From: Owenia fusiformis
Taxonomy: Eukaryota; Annelida; Polychaeta; Sabellida; Oweniidae
Length of the DNA: 64,000 nucleotides
Assembly: GCA_903813345.2 (NCBI GenBank)
Contig: CAIIXF020000012.1
Location: 4,999,318-5,063,317 of the forward strand
Reading direction: 5' to 3'
Part shown: piece by piece, positions 1-9,458 of the stretch
How positions within the stretch are numbered: position 1 is the stretch's first letter
Layout: each line of letters begins with the position of its first letter
Notes under the pieces: model-generated
Databases searched by the model: none
Seen by the model: only the letters and a program-made list of their open reading frames with translations
What the model was told of the DNA's origin: nothing
Position numbers and translations under genes: made by a program

Positions 1-782
1 TGAGAGTATACACAACAAAGTCCATTCCTACGTTGGTGGACAAATGGGGGACATCGATTTTTCGCCAAACGATCCTCTTTTCTGGATGCATCACGCCTTT
101 ATTGATTGTATTTGGGAAGAGTTTAGACAGAACAGTCAGACGACAAATCTGGCCACTGAGTATCCGACTGCTTTTGGACAACATCATCCACAAGCTTCGA
201 TGCAGCCATTTAGCAACCTTGCCTCCCCTGTACAAAATATAGATGGTCTAAGCACGCTTATAACATCGACTTACTATAAGTGTAATCCACGTCCAAAGTG
301 TCCCAATTGTAGTAACTCTGCACATTTATATTGTGACAAAGCTGACAACCGCTGTAAGCCATTTATAAAGGCCGATGAATGTGGAGCAGGTACTGTATTT
401 GTCCCTGCAATAATATATTGTGACCAGGCAGTATATGGGAACCAACACTATGGAGTAAATGGAGTATATCTCGAAACGTATGGCGTTAGTTACAAAGGAC
501 GAGACCAGGCGTATTACTTTGGTGACTATTACGATTACTACAATAAGCCAAGATCTTCTAACCCGTCAAATTATCGACCAACGTATGCCGGTTACTTTCC
601 AACCCGTCAACCATCAAACAGACGTACACAAGGACGATACAAGAGACAAACATCGCGGGAACAGTATCGACCAAAAGCGTATACAGCTGATGGACGTCCA
701 TGCAAAATTGAATGTTTCACAGGATACGGTCAAAACAAGAACCCAAACTATGGTTCATGTCCGACTAGAATTTATTTAGAAG
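1..782 (+). CDS. Gene A exon: tyrosinase copper B site and Tyr-rich tail
   Basis: This matches gene B 34499-35280. The copper B ligand pair is in WMHH, preceded by GDIDFSPNDPLF. A region with CxxC pairs (CPNCSNSAHLYC) follows, then a Tyr-rich stretch (YYFGDYYDYYNKP) and an Arg-rich segment holding RYKR (bases 635-646), a furin-type site. The donor is GTAAAA at 783. The other copper B histidines (IHNKVH) begin at the window edge. Confidence 0.9.
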
Positions 783-3700
783 GTAAAATGGCATATCGAA
801 AATGAATGACATCTGAATCTTTTGAAGGAGTATCTTTGTCTGTGTATCCATCAATCTTTTCAGCTATATATTTTGACATTTACATCTTTCTAGAGTATGT
901 TGAACCGACTCCGAAAAGACGAAAAAGACCCAAACGAGGTAGGAAGCCAAAGGCAAATACTTACCAAACGCCGTATGTTGAAAGAAGTGAGAACATATAT
1001 CCAAGACCTGATTCATCTTACAGAGCACCTCCTGCCCCCCGTCAGTCAGAGTACTACCGCGTTACGTGCCCTTGCGAATTTCAACAATACACATACTGCC
1101 CAACGTATATACCTGGATATACAAAATCTAAGGGTAAGTTAGCCGTTGCATAAATGTATGAAATACATTTCAGCATTTTAAACTGTATTATGTACAACCC
1201 GTTAGTGCGGCGAAACAGTACGAACTAAAAGGAACATTTTTTTTAAAAGACACACAAAGCACTTTGGAAACGCAAAACCTCCGCCACAATTAAGTCAATA
1301 ATAAAGCTAGATAAAATTTCCTATTTATAAAGAAATCATCATCATCATCATCGTTTTTAGGAGTTTAAGGCGTGTGCCTGTGGGTTCCTCCCTTCAAGGC
1401 ATATAATTTCAAAGAACTGCTTTGGTATTTTATTTCCCAAAGACTTATAACTGTACTGGTAATTTGTTAGGGACTTGTGATTCATAAAAACTGACATTGA
1501 ACCAAAATAAAACCTAGTGAGTGTAAACTGGTCATCCTACTCGCTTGTACTCTACTTCATGTCTGGGTAATAGTGGGCATCAATCTTTGCCTTGAAGTCA
1601 TCTAGTGTCTGGGCTGTAACTGCTTTTTCAGGGAGATTATTCCATTCATTGACAATCCGTTGGCTGAAAAAACCTTGTCTTAGTGCAAGATTTGATCTGT
1701 CCTTGTAAAATTTCTGGCTATGACCTCTTGTTGTACTGTGGTTTAGAGTAAAGAATAGGGAGTGATCAATGTTGTCTATATTGTTCATGAGCTTGTAGAC
1801 TTGGATCAGATCTCCTCTTTTCCTCCTGTAGGCCATGGAGAAAAGGTTCAGATGCTTCAGTCTGTCTGGATAGGAAAGATCGGACATGCCTGTGATCATT
1901 TTAGTGGCCCTTCTTTGTATCTTTTCAATTTTGTCAATGTCTATCTGGTACCTGGGATTCCAAGCCACGGTGCAATATTCAAGATGGGGACGGACAAGTG
2001 TTTTGTATAGGGGAAGGAAGATCTCTGCATCTTTGTTTGTGAATGTTCTCTTGATGGCTCCCAGGATCTTATTTGCTTTATTTGTACAGTTTGAAACATG
2101 GTTGTGGAATTTCAGTTCGTTGTCAATGGTGATGCCTAAGTCCCGTTCTTGGGATACTTTCTCTAGGGGTATCTGGTCCATAGTATATTGGTGTTGACTG
2201 TTATTTTTTCCGAAGTGGAGAACCTTGCATTTACTTGTGTTGAACCTGAGTAGCCATTTGTTAGACCAGGTAACCAATGCATCTACATCAGCTTGAAGCT
2301 GCTGGATATCTTGTTCTCTCGGGATAGCCCTGTAAAGCTTTGTATCATCTGCAAATATTTTTACCGTAGATTCAACATGCTCAGGTAGGTCATTGATGTA
2401 AATGATGAATGCCAGTGGCCCGAGGCAAGTTCCCTGAGGTATTCCACTAGTGACTTGGCTCCAGGTAGAACGGCTGTCATTAACTTTGACTCGTTGTCTT
2501 CTATCTGTTAAAAATGCTGTGAGCCACTTTAAGAGATCTCCTCTGAAGCCGTAACAGCTTAGTTTGTCAAGTAGTCTTTTGTGGGGTACACTATCAAAGG
2601 CCCGCGAAAAATCAAAATAGATGGCGTCTAATGGATTACTGGAATCTAATATACTGGTCCAGTCCTCAAGAACCGTTAACAGTTGAGTTGTACAGGATCG
2701 GCCAGGCAGGAACCCATGTAGTGCATCAGTAATGAGGTCATGTATTAACAAATGATTCACCATGTTGTCTCTTGTTTTGCTTTTGTGTAGTTAATATGAT
2801 TGATGCAACATGTGTATGTGTAGAGGCGGAAACGTTGTCTGCACAAATAAATTATGTTGTTAGTTACTATACTACTACTTTATGTGGCTATGTAGTATCA
2901 ATCAATATATAAATATAAAGCTACATATTATAATATATCATTTAAATTATATTCAGGCTGTAGGTATAACGGACGATTTTATGCAGAGGGAAGCTCGTTC
3001 CCGTCCACTGATGGATGCAACACGTGCACGTGTAGAGGCGGAAAGGTTGTCTGCACAAAGAAACTATGTGGTTCGTTCTTTTGTGTGTTTAATTTTTACT
3101 TATCGGTTATATATATAAATATTCAGTATCATAATGTATCATTATGAATGTCTTCAGGTTGTACGTACAACGGACGATTTTATGCGGAGGGAAGCTCGTT
3201 CCCGTCCACTGATGGATGCAACACGTGTACGTGTAGAGGAGGAAAGGTTGTCTGCACAAAGAAACTATGTGGTTCGTTCTTTTGTGTGTTTAATTTTTAC
3301 TTATCGGTTATATATATAAATATTCAGTATCATAATGTATCATTATGAATGTCTTCAGGTTGTACGTACAACGGACGATTTTATGCAGAGGGAAGCTCGT
3401 TCCCGTCCACTGATGGATGCAACACGTGTACGTGTAGAGGAGGAAAGGTTGTCTGCACAAAGAAACTATGTGGTTGGTTCTTTTGTGTGTTTAATTTTTA
3501 CTTATCGGTTATATATATAAATATACAGTATCATAATGTATCATTATGAATGTCTTCAGGTTGTACGTACAATGGACGATTTTATGCGGAGGGAAGCTTA
3601 TTCCCGTCCACTGATGGATGCAACACGTGTTCGTGTAGACGAGGAAACGTTGGATGCACCGAGAAATTGTGTGGTTCGTTCTTTTGTTTTGTTAATATAT

Positions 3701-6156
3701 AGTATCTGTTCTGAATATAGATACATAGTTATATATCATAAAGAGAACATTGTAAATGTCTTCAGACTGTAGGTACAATGGACGATTTTATGCGGAGGGA
3801 AGCTCGTTCCCGTCCACTGATGGATGCAACACGTGCACGTGTAGAGGTAGACGCGTTGTCTGCACCAAAAAAATATGTGGTAAGTTTTTTTTTGTGTGGT
3901 TGCCTGCTACATACAATTTACCTAACACCCCAGTCACATTTGTCGTACGGAGGCCGTGCGTCGACCGCAGATCAATTAAATCAGTGTATTTCTGCGGCGA
4001 GCGTAGGAAAACTACGCTCGCCTTGCGTCCTCCATACGGCGTATCCAGTTTTTTACAGGCCGCAGGTTCGCCGTAGAAATTATAACTCGGAGTTATAATA
4101 TTTGTTCATTTCTCCGTAGAAATCAACTGGCTCAGCAAGATTGAATCATTATTTGTCAATGTTTCACGATCACTTTTCATTTGATATTACATCCTAGCAC
4201 TATGAATAACATTTATAAATTGTCCCGATGTAAATAAAATGAAAAAAGTATTATTTATCAACAGAAATTTAAAATTCACCGTGCGGCTGCCGTGGGAAAT
4301 GTGACTGCAAAAGTATGAGAGCTCAGAAATTCCACGGCGAGCGTAGAAATGTTACTGGCCGCAGAAATGATAGACCGCAAGGTCGCCGTAGAAAATGTGA
4401 CTGGGGTGTTAGAAATAAATTTTGATTGAGGCGGAACTGTTGCGAGAACCAAAGAAGCTAGTTGTAATTGCAACTTGCATATAGTAACTAGAAACTAAAT
4501 ATTATGAAAACAATTGTTTGTTCGGAGGAAAAAACGTGTTTCCAGACATTAACTTATGACAGAACCAAAAAACAAATAACTGAGATACGATCCTTCTGCG
4601 TTTTTGAAATTAAAAAAATCGTCAATAGAATATCACAGTACAGTAGTAAGTGGCTTAGTTGACAGTAGCCGCTTATATTATTCAGTTCAATGTTCTTAGG
4701 ATGCCCACCTCATCTAAGATGTAAGACTCATCCAAGATGTAACAACTATCCTCCATGTTGCTGTATCAAAGATGTATGGTACCTGTCGTATTAGAATAAC
4801 AAGTTTAAATATGAAAGATTCTTGGTGGTATAACAACCATACATTCGTGTCCTAGGGGTCAAATGTTCAAAATATGCTTGGAATATATGCCGTTGCGGAG
4901 ATGGTGGTGGTATGCTCAACTATTTTCTGTAACCCCTCCCCCGCCCTATCACACCAAGTTAGTTCACAACTGTTCTTTCCAGTCCTACAACAGCCGTAAA
5001 ACGGGCTGTGATCGGAAAATATGTCTAAAATAATCAGCCACTTCGTTCATAAACAGTCTTCAATACGTCCATCTCATTCGCAGTTCGTTCAGGTAGTACC
5101 ATGTCGATGTGTCCACGTACTGCAATTGATATCATGTCTATTCTTAAATTGAATTCTGCTTTCCTTGTGTGGTTAGACTACAGATAGAGTAAGACATAAG
5201 ATTGAATATGAAAATTCTTAAATAGTTTATAATCGTAAGTAATTCATTTTCAATAATTAAACTGTTTCACAAAGAAACGTTGTCTGAATAAAGAAAATAT
5301 GTAATTCATACAGGTTACTTAATTTCGAAATCAACCCTCCTTGTTAGGAAAACTAGTTGTGTTAAAATGATTCGTGAAAACTCATTACGAAATGTCCTGA
5401 ATCAACGACTCAATGCGCACTGGCTAATTTAGAAATGGGACAGCATCTTTTCCAAGCAATCGAGGTTGGGCCATGCAGCCGAAGGTAAGCCATACAACCG
5501 AAGGTAAGCCATACAACCGAATTTTGCCGATTCAATCTGACGGAGAATGCCGAGCCTCTATTTTTGACCAATTAGAGGCATCCTCTTCACATTCGTGGAA
5601 CCCTCGGCCAACTTCGTTTGCAAAGAAAAGCTTCGGCAATCTTCGGCAATCTCCAGTTTTTCTTGAGGTATCTTCGGTTGATTGCCAAAAGTCGACACCC
5701 ATTTAGAAACACATTGTTTTATAGGTTGTCATTGGAGCGCATGGAATCCATGGCAATATCGGCCATGTTCAGTCACATGTGGTACTGGACGAAAATACAG
5801 AAGTAGAACACGATCGAAACTTCCGGGAGGTTCGGGATGTCCGGGTGCTTCTATTGAAACAGTATACGTAAACTGTATCAACCCTCCTTGTAAGGAAAAC
5901 TAGTTGTGTTAAAATAATTCGTGAAACCTCATTACAAAATGTCCTGAATCAGCGACTCAATACACAGTGGCTAACTTAGAAACACATTGTTTTATAGGTT
6001 GTCATTGGAGTTCATGGAGTCAATGGCAATACCGGCCATGTTCAACTACATGCAGGAAGAACAGAAGTAGAACACGAAGGAAACTCCCGGGGGGTTCAGG
6101 ATGTCCTGGTACTTCTATTGAGACAGGATACGTAAAGTGTTACGACCGTCCTTGTG
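1..6156 (+). CDS. Gene A: secreted tyrosinase-VWC-TSP1 protein, 5'-partial
   Basis: Partial gene joined by hand from exons 1-782, 894-1133, 2957-3070, 3158-3271, 3359-3472, 3560-3673, 3766-3879, 5725-5889 and 5998-6156. Every junction is phase 1 with GT-AG borders. The window opens inside the exon that carries the second copper site, and the reading frame begins at base 2. The copper B block (NDPLFWMHH) marks a type-3 copper tyrosinase, which oxidises phenols and catechols to quinones. It is followed by a Tyr-rich tail, a very basic linker, five VWC half-modules and two TSP1 modules. It is nearly identical to gene B, in introns as well, so the duplication or a conversion is recent. The terminal exons seen in B are absent: the sequence matches B to about 6500, enters a gap, and does not resume. 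Whether A is complete or truncated cannot be decided here. Confidence 0.88.
894..1133 (+). CDS. Gene A exon: basic linker
   Basis: This 240-nt exon has acceptor TTTCTAG and donor GTAAGT, phase 1 to 1. It encodes a PKRRKRPKRGRKPK basic run, then a Tyr/Pro-rich stretch and a short Cys segment (CPCEFQQYTYC). The basic run contains further dibasic and RRKR-type cleavage sites between the enzyme and the VWC modules. Confidence 0.87.
1337..2773 (-). mobile_element. CR1-like LINE, 5'-truncated, reverse transcriptase ORF intact
   Basis: A 403-codon open frame lies at 1552-2763 on the minus strand. It carries non-LTR reverse transcriptase blocks in order: AIYFDFSRAFDSVPHKRL (block A), SGIPQGTCLGPL (block B) and FADD (block C). 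The thumb and C-terminal part follow. The endonuclease and the first RT fingers are missing, so the element is 5'-truncated at about 2773. Its 3' end, at the left, finishes in a short (ATG)n/(GAT)n tail (1337-1352). The matching position in gene B (AAGAAAT|GTTTTGC at 35834/35835) is empty, which fixes both ends to within a few bases. No target duplication is obvious. It lies inside an intron of gene A in the opposite orientation. The clade assignment (CR1/L2-like) is from general RT appearance only. Confidence 0.9.
2790..2864 (+). pseudogene. VWC exon remnant in gene A
   Basis: The 3' half of a VWC exon (CRGGNVVCTNKLC) is readable, but the 5' half is gone. A TGA lies directly upstream in the same frame, so it cannot splice as its neighbours do. 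The equivalent in gene B (about 35864-35921) has an additional in-frame TGA. It is a decayed exon from an earlier round of exon duplication. Confidence 0.75.
2957..3879 (+). CDS. Gene A: five tandem VWC half-module exons
   Basis: Exons 2957-3070, 3158-3271, 3359-3472, 3560-3673 and 3766-3879 are all 114 bp, phase 1-1, 38 residues each. The cysteine pattern is C-x19-C-x2-C-x-C-x6-C-x4-C, with CTYNGRFYAEGSSFPSTDGC at the start and CTCRGG in the middle. This is the N-terminal subdomain of a von Willebrand C module, usually a protein-protein or growth-factor binding unit. Exons 2 to 4 start exactly 201 bp apart and share an almost identical 87-bp intron, so they arose by very recent tandem exon duplication. 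Donors are GTTCGT or GTTGGT except the last, which is GTAAGT. Any exon could be skipped without breaking the frame. Confidence 0.88.
3923..4411. mobile_element. MITE with ACACCCCAGTCACATTT inverted ends
   Basis: The element begins TAACACCCCAGTCACATTT and ends with the reverse complement, AAATGTGACTGGGGTGTTA. It is internally palindromic (GGCGAGCGTAG around 3998 against CTACGCTCGCC) and flanked by TA. Gene B has no such insertion between TTTACCT and AGAAATAAATTTTG (about 36560-36620), so it arrived after duplication or was lost from B. Confidence 0.85.
4412..5426. other. Gene A intron between VWC and TSP1 exons
   Basis: The segment aligns with gene B about 36605-37550. No coding exon is seen. 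Near its end (5333-5436) lies the tail of a degenerate TSP1 unit: an AACCCTCCTTGT-like exon end plus the downstream intron sequence that also follows the intact TSP1 exon at 5889. Confidence 0.6.
5436..5700. mobile_element. 265-bp insertion with 9-bp target duplication
   Basis: The segment is flanked by direct repeats ATTTAGAAA (5427-5435 and 5701-5709). The same intron unit after the next exon (about 5970-5990) runs through this point uninterrupted. The insert contains a short tandem repeat (CCGAAGGTAAGCCATACAA, two copies near 5480-5520) and a repeated CTTCGGCAAT. There is no clear coding potential and no convincing terminal inverted repeat, so its class is unknown. Confidence 0.6.
5725..5889 (+). 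CDS. Gene A exon: TSP1 module 1
   Basis: This 165-bp exon is phase 1-1, with acceptor TTTTATAG and donor GTAAGG. It encodes a thrombospondin type-1 repeat with the WSAWNPW tryptophan ladder, CSVTCGTG and the basic RSRTR strand. The last Cys codon is split (T|GT) across the junction. It is intact here, unlike the damaged equivalent in gene B. Confidence 0.88.
5998..6156 (+). CDS. Gene A exon: TSP1 module 2
   Basis: This 159-bp exon is phase 1-1, with acceptor TTTTATAG and donor GTGAGA. It encodes WSSWSQW, CSTTC, RSRTRR and the final CYDRPC. It lacks the GTG after the second Cys found in module 1. The last recognisable exon of gene A before the gap. Confidence 0.87.
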
Positions 6157-6500
6157 GTGAGACATTTAGTATTTCAAAAAGCGAGGAAGGAAAACAATTA
6201 AGAATAAACCCATTAAAACATATTGAGAAATCATTTTTGCAGTGCTAAACATTGAGACCACGGGATGTTTCATTTGTACTGATGCCATTCAAGTTCAAGT
6301 TAAAGATCAAATTTAAATGTCTTGAGACATCAACTGTCAAATGGGTTGTGGCAACTGCATCTATCTGACAATACGCACATACTGTTTCCAGTATATCCGG
6401 GGGCATTCACTCATTTGTTAGAAACTGACTTTTTCTGGAATGTGGGGTTAAACAAAACAAAGAAATTGTCGATAATAGTACAGTCCGATCAGTTCTCTTA
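6157..6500 (+). other. Start of gene A downstream intron, homologous to gene B
   Basis: The sequence parallels gene B 38017-38375 nearly base for base up to the assembly gap. No exon is seen. Confidence 0.7.
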
Positions 6501-7000
6501 NNNNNNNNNNNNNNNNNNNNNNNNNNNNNNNNNNNNNNNNNNNNNNNNNNNNNNNNNNNNNNNNNNNNNNNNNNNNNNNNNNNNNNNNNNNNNNNNNNNN
6601 NNNNNNNNNNNNNNNNNNNNNNNNNNNNNNNNNNNNNNNNNNNNNNNNNNNNNNNNNNNNNNNNNNNNNNNNNNNNNNNNNNNNNNNNNNNNNNNNNNNN
6701 NNNNNNNNNNNNNNNNNNNNNNNNNNNNNNNNNNNNNNNNNNNNNNNNNNNNNNNNNNNNNNNNNNNNNNNNNNNNNNNNNNNNNNNNNNNNNNNNNNNN
6801 NNNNNNNNNNNNNNNNNNNNNNNNNNNNNNNNNNNNNNNNNNNNNNNNNNNNNNNNNNNNNNNNNNNNNNNNNNNNNNNNNNNNNNNNNNNNNNNNNNNN
6901 NNNNNNNNNNNNNNNNNNNNNNNNNNNNNNNNNNNNNNNNNNNNNNNNNNNNNNNNNNNNNNNNNNNNNNNNNNNNNNNNNNNNNNNNNNNNNNNNNNNN
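6501..7000. other. Assembly gap (500 N)
   Basis: Exactly 500 unknown bases, so probably a fixed-size placeholder. Homology between gene A and gene B stops here. The sequence after the gap is repeat-rich and does not resemble the 3' part of gene B. Confidence 0.98.
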
Positions 7001-7717
7001 TATACTGTACATACAATGTACAAACCTTTTTAAGTACTGGCATACATACAAGTCAATTTGAAATAAAAGGTGCAGTCATTACCTTATACTAAGGGAGCAG
7101 TCTACATAATTTCGTAGGTCTATGACATTTCTCAGATATTAACTTTCAACTGAACATTCAAACCACAAAACATGCCGCCATTTTTGACAAATATGAGTGA
7201 ATTATGACAAAATGGTGAATTATGTATTTGCGTCACTCATACTACGAACGCCTATAATATCAATAAATAAAGAGATGTTCCTAAAATATTTTTTTGTATG
7301 TCAGAATTTTACTCTTGTTTTCAAATATGTAATCAGATTTTGATAATACTGAAAGTTAAAAAAGTTATTAAAGAAAAAATGGCCATTGAACAATTCTGTC
7401 CAGGCTACTATGTGATCACGTCATGAAGCAAGCGAGATACAGACACTCATTTTCAGCATCGGTGCCCGGTCGATGAGTATTTTGTAAAGAATTGTATTCA
7501 GTTTTGAACAAAATACTCATACGCTGGGGGACGACGTTGACTGTTGAAGATCGGAGCAAATGTTATCGTGGTATTAGTAAGGCTACGTTTTTGAACTGCC
7601 CGCGGCGCAAGTCAATTGCATAATATTTGATAATTTTCCCCTCGGTATCACGATAAAAAAACAGTTAGCCTTTGCGGTGCTAATTACGTGGTCACACGTT
7701 TTTTAACAAAAAAATAC
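7001..7717. other. Non-coding, no recognisable feature
   Basis: AT-rich with short ORFs only. No exon, RNA gene or clear repeat was recognised. It runs into the repeated mobile unit that starts near 7718. Confidence 0.5.
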
Positions 7718-9437
7718 GGAAATCGAAAGGGGATATACCGCAGACTTTAAAATTCAATGGAGTTTTAACATGGGAGTGATATCACACACCGCGGCCCAGT
7801 CAGATAGATTTCTGCGCACTTTATTTATATAATTCACTTTACATAATGCGCCCCCTGTAATTCATTCAGTGCGCGATTAAAAAATGGTTATGAGTGATAT
7901 CGCACACCGCTATGGCATTATTTTTGCTTCTTTATTCATTAAATTCAAATATATTCGATATATGAAACATTCATATTCGCTAAATCATTTTCCATTCGGT
8001 AAAAACGTTTATATGTTTGTTACAGCAAATTAAGTTTTCAAAATAGCCAATCACTTAATACTATGTGCATTAAATTACATATTTCATTCGTTAAATGATA
8101 TTTTTTTGCGTAAAATGGCATTCCTTAAGAGTAACACATTATATGCACAATATTGAATTTCTATTTGAACCCTACCGAAATAGGTTTGCCTATATTTACC
8201 AAATGGTTTATTTTTCTATGACATAGTTAATGCATTTTACTGAAACTAATTTGCTATTTACCGAAAGCTAATTTGCTATTTACCGAATGCAATAAAGTAA
8301 TATTCGATAACTTGCGTTGTTGTTCGATATTTTGTCACGTGACTTCGAGATTTGCAAAATGGCCGCGCAGCTATTCTACATCGTACAAATATATCACGTG
8401 ACTGAAAGTCTCGTAAATTATCGAAAAATAACGAAATTTATCGAATGTGGCATTCGGTATTTACCGAATATAAATAATTTAAATACCGAATGTACAAATA
8501 ATTAATTGAATAATACGTGCGTTAAGGAAAACAAATTGATTCGCTGCATCACACAAATACATGTATACATATCAAATGTGAATGTCAATGCAAAGAACAA
8601 GTGAAACTATATAGCGAATATAAATTGTATAGATTATTACATTTGATAAAATAAAAAAACATTCGATAGATTGGGTAAAGGTTTGGTAAATTGTTTGATT
8701 TATTTGGTATTTATGGAATATTAATGTACCGAATAAAGAAGCAGTTTAAACACCATACACCGCGGCCCAGTCAGATCGATTTCTGCGCACTTTATTTATT
8801 TAGCCAGAATATTAACACACTCAAAATATCGCGCTAAAGCTAGTATATGCTGGCGCGATGGAAATATAGTTTTCTGTTAATAAATGCCCAACAAGAAAGG
8901 GTAGCACAACGAATTCAACTTTTTTCGAAAGTCTGCAGACTTGACCCGCGAAATTGTAATTTTGGATCACAGTGATGCCTCTAGAGAGGATATCTTTGAG
9001 AATTACAGATTCGAGTGCGGGAAATTAAAAAGTCAAACTGATACTCAAAATGGTTTACATTAATTAGTACACAGTGTACACTGCCATCTTTCAATAAAGT
9101 GTGTACTACAGACCTTCGTATACAGGCCTATACAAAATACCAGAATGATTGATGTAATACCTGTATACCATTTATTCTGGGAGAAGGAAAGTTCCTATAT
9201 TTATTCCAGGGCCGTAGCCAGGGGGCCTCACCCCCTCCCCCTTGCCAAATATTTGTTCAAAATCATGCAGTTTTTCATAATTCTTAGCACTTTTCGCATG
9301 ATTTTTTTTCCAAAATTGTCAAAAAGCTCCCCCCTCTTGACAAAATCTCCCCCCTCTTGACAAAATCTCCCCCTTGGTAAAACCACTCCCCCAGGTTAAT
9401 CAAGGATACGGGCCTGTATTCTTAGACGAGATTGTTT
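7718..9437. mobile_element. Repeat unit D, copy 1
   Basis: From GGGGATATACCGCAG to TTAGACGAGATT, this segment is a diverged direct copy of 15405-16195. Shared landmarks include GATATCACACACCGCGGCCC, the TTTCTGCGCACTTTATTTAT block, GCCCAACAAGAAAGGGTAGC and a C-rich stretch near 9230-9390. Copy 1 is longer because a MITE (7911-8757) interrupts it. Copy 2 shows the uninterrupted sequence. Confidence 0.8.
7911..8757. mobile_element. 847-bp AT-rich MITE inside unit D
   Basis: The ends are imperfect inverted repeats: TATGGCATT...GCTTCTTTATTC on the left, and GAATAAAGAAGC...ACCATA on the right. The insertion is flanked by CACCGC on both sides (7905-7910 and 8758-8763), a 6-bp (possibly 7-bp) target duplication. 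The empty site is present in copy 2 of unit D near 15590. The interior is unusually rich in ATTCG/CGAAT words such as TTCGGTA and TACCGAA. No coding capacity. Confidence 0.82.
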
Positions 9438-9458
9438 AAGAACGTAAGGTAGACATAA

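Noticed and set aside
459-779. 106-codon ORF overlapping the tyrosinase exon
   Set aside because: Frame shadow of the Tyr-rich tail; the main frame matches the enzyme and is continuous from the copper B site.
806-893. Read-through ORF upstream of the basic linker exon
   Set aside because: It is intron: a good TTTCTAG acceptor at 893 and phase agreement place the exon start at 894.
2882-3772. Second reading frame through the VWC exons (EARSRPLMDATR repeats)
   Set aside because: A frame shadow: the other frame has the VWC cysteine pattern, GT-AG borders and consistent phases.
6322-7092. Long ORFs crossing the first N run
   Set aside because: Open only because N is translated as X; no real coding evidence on either side.
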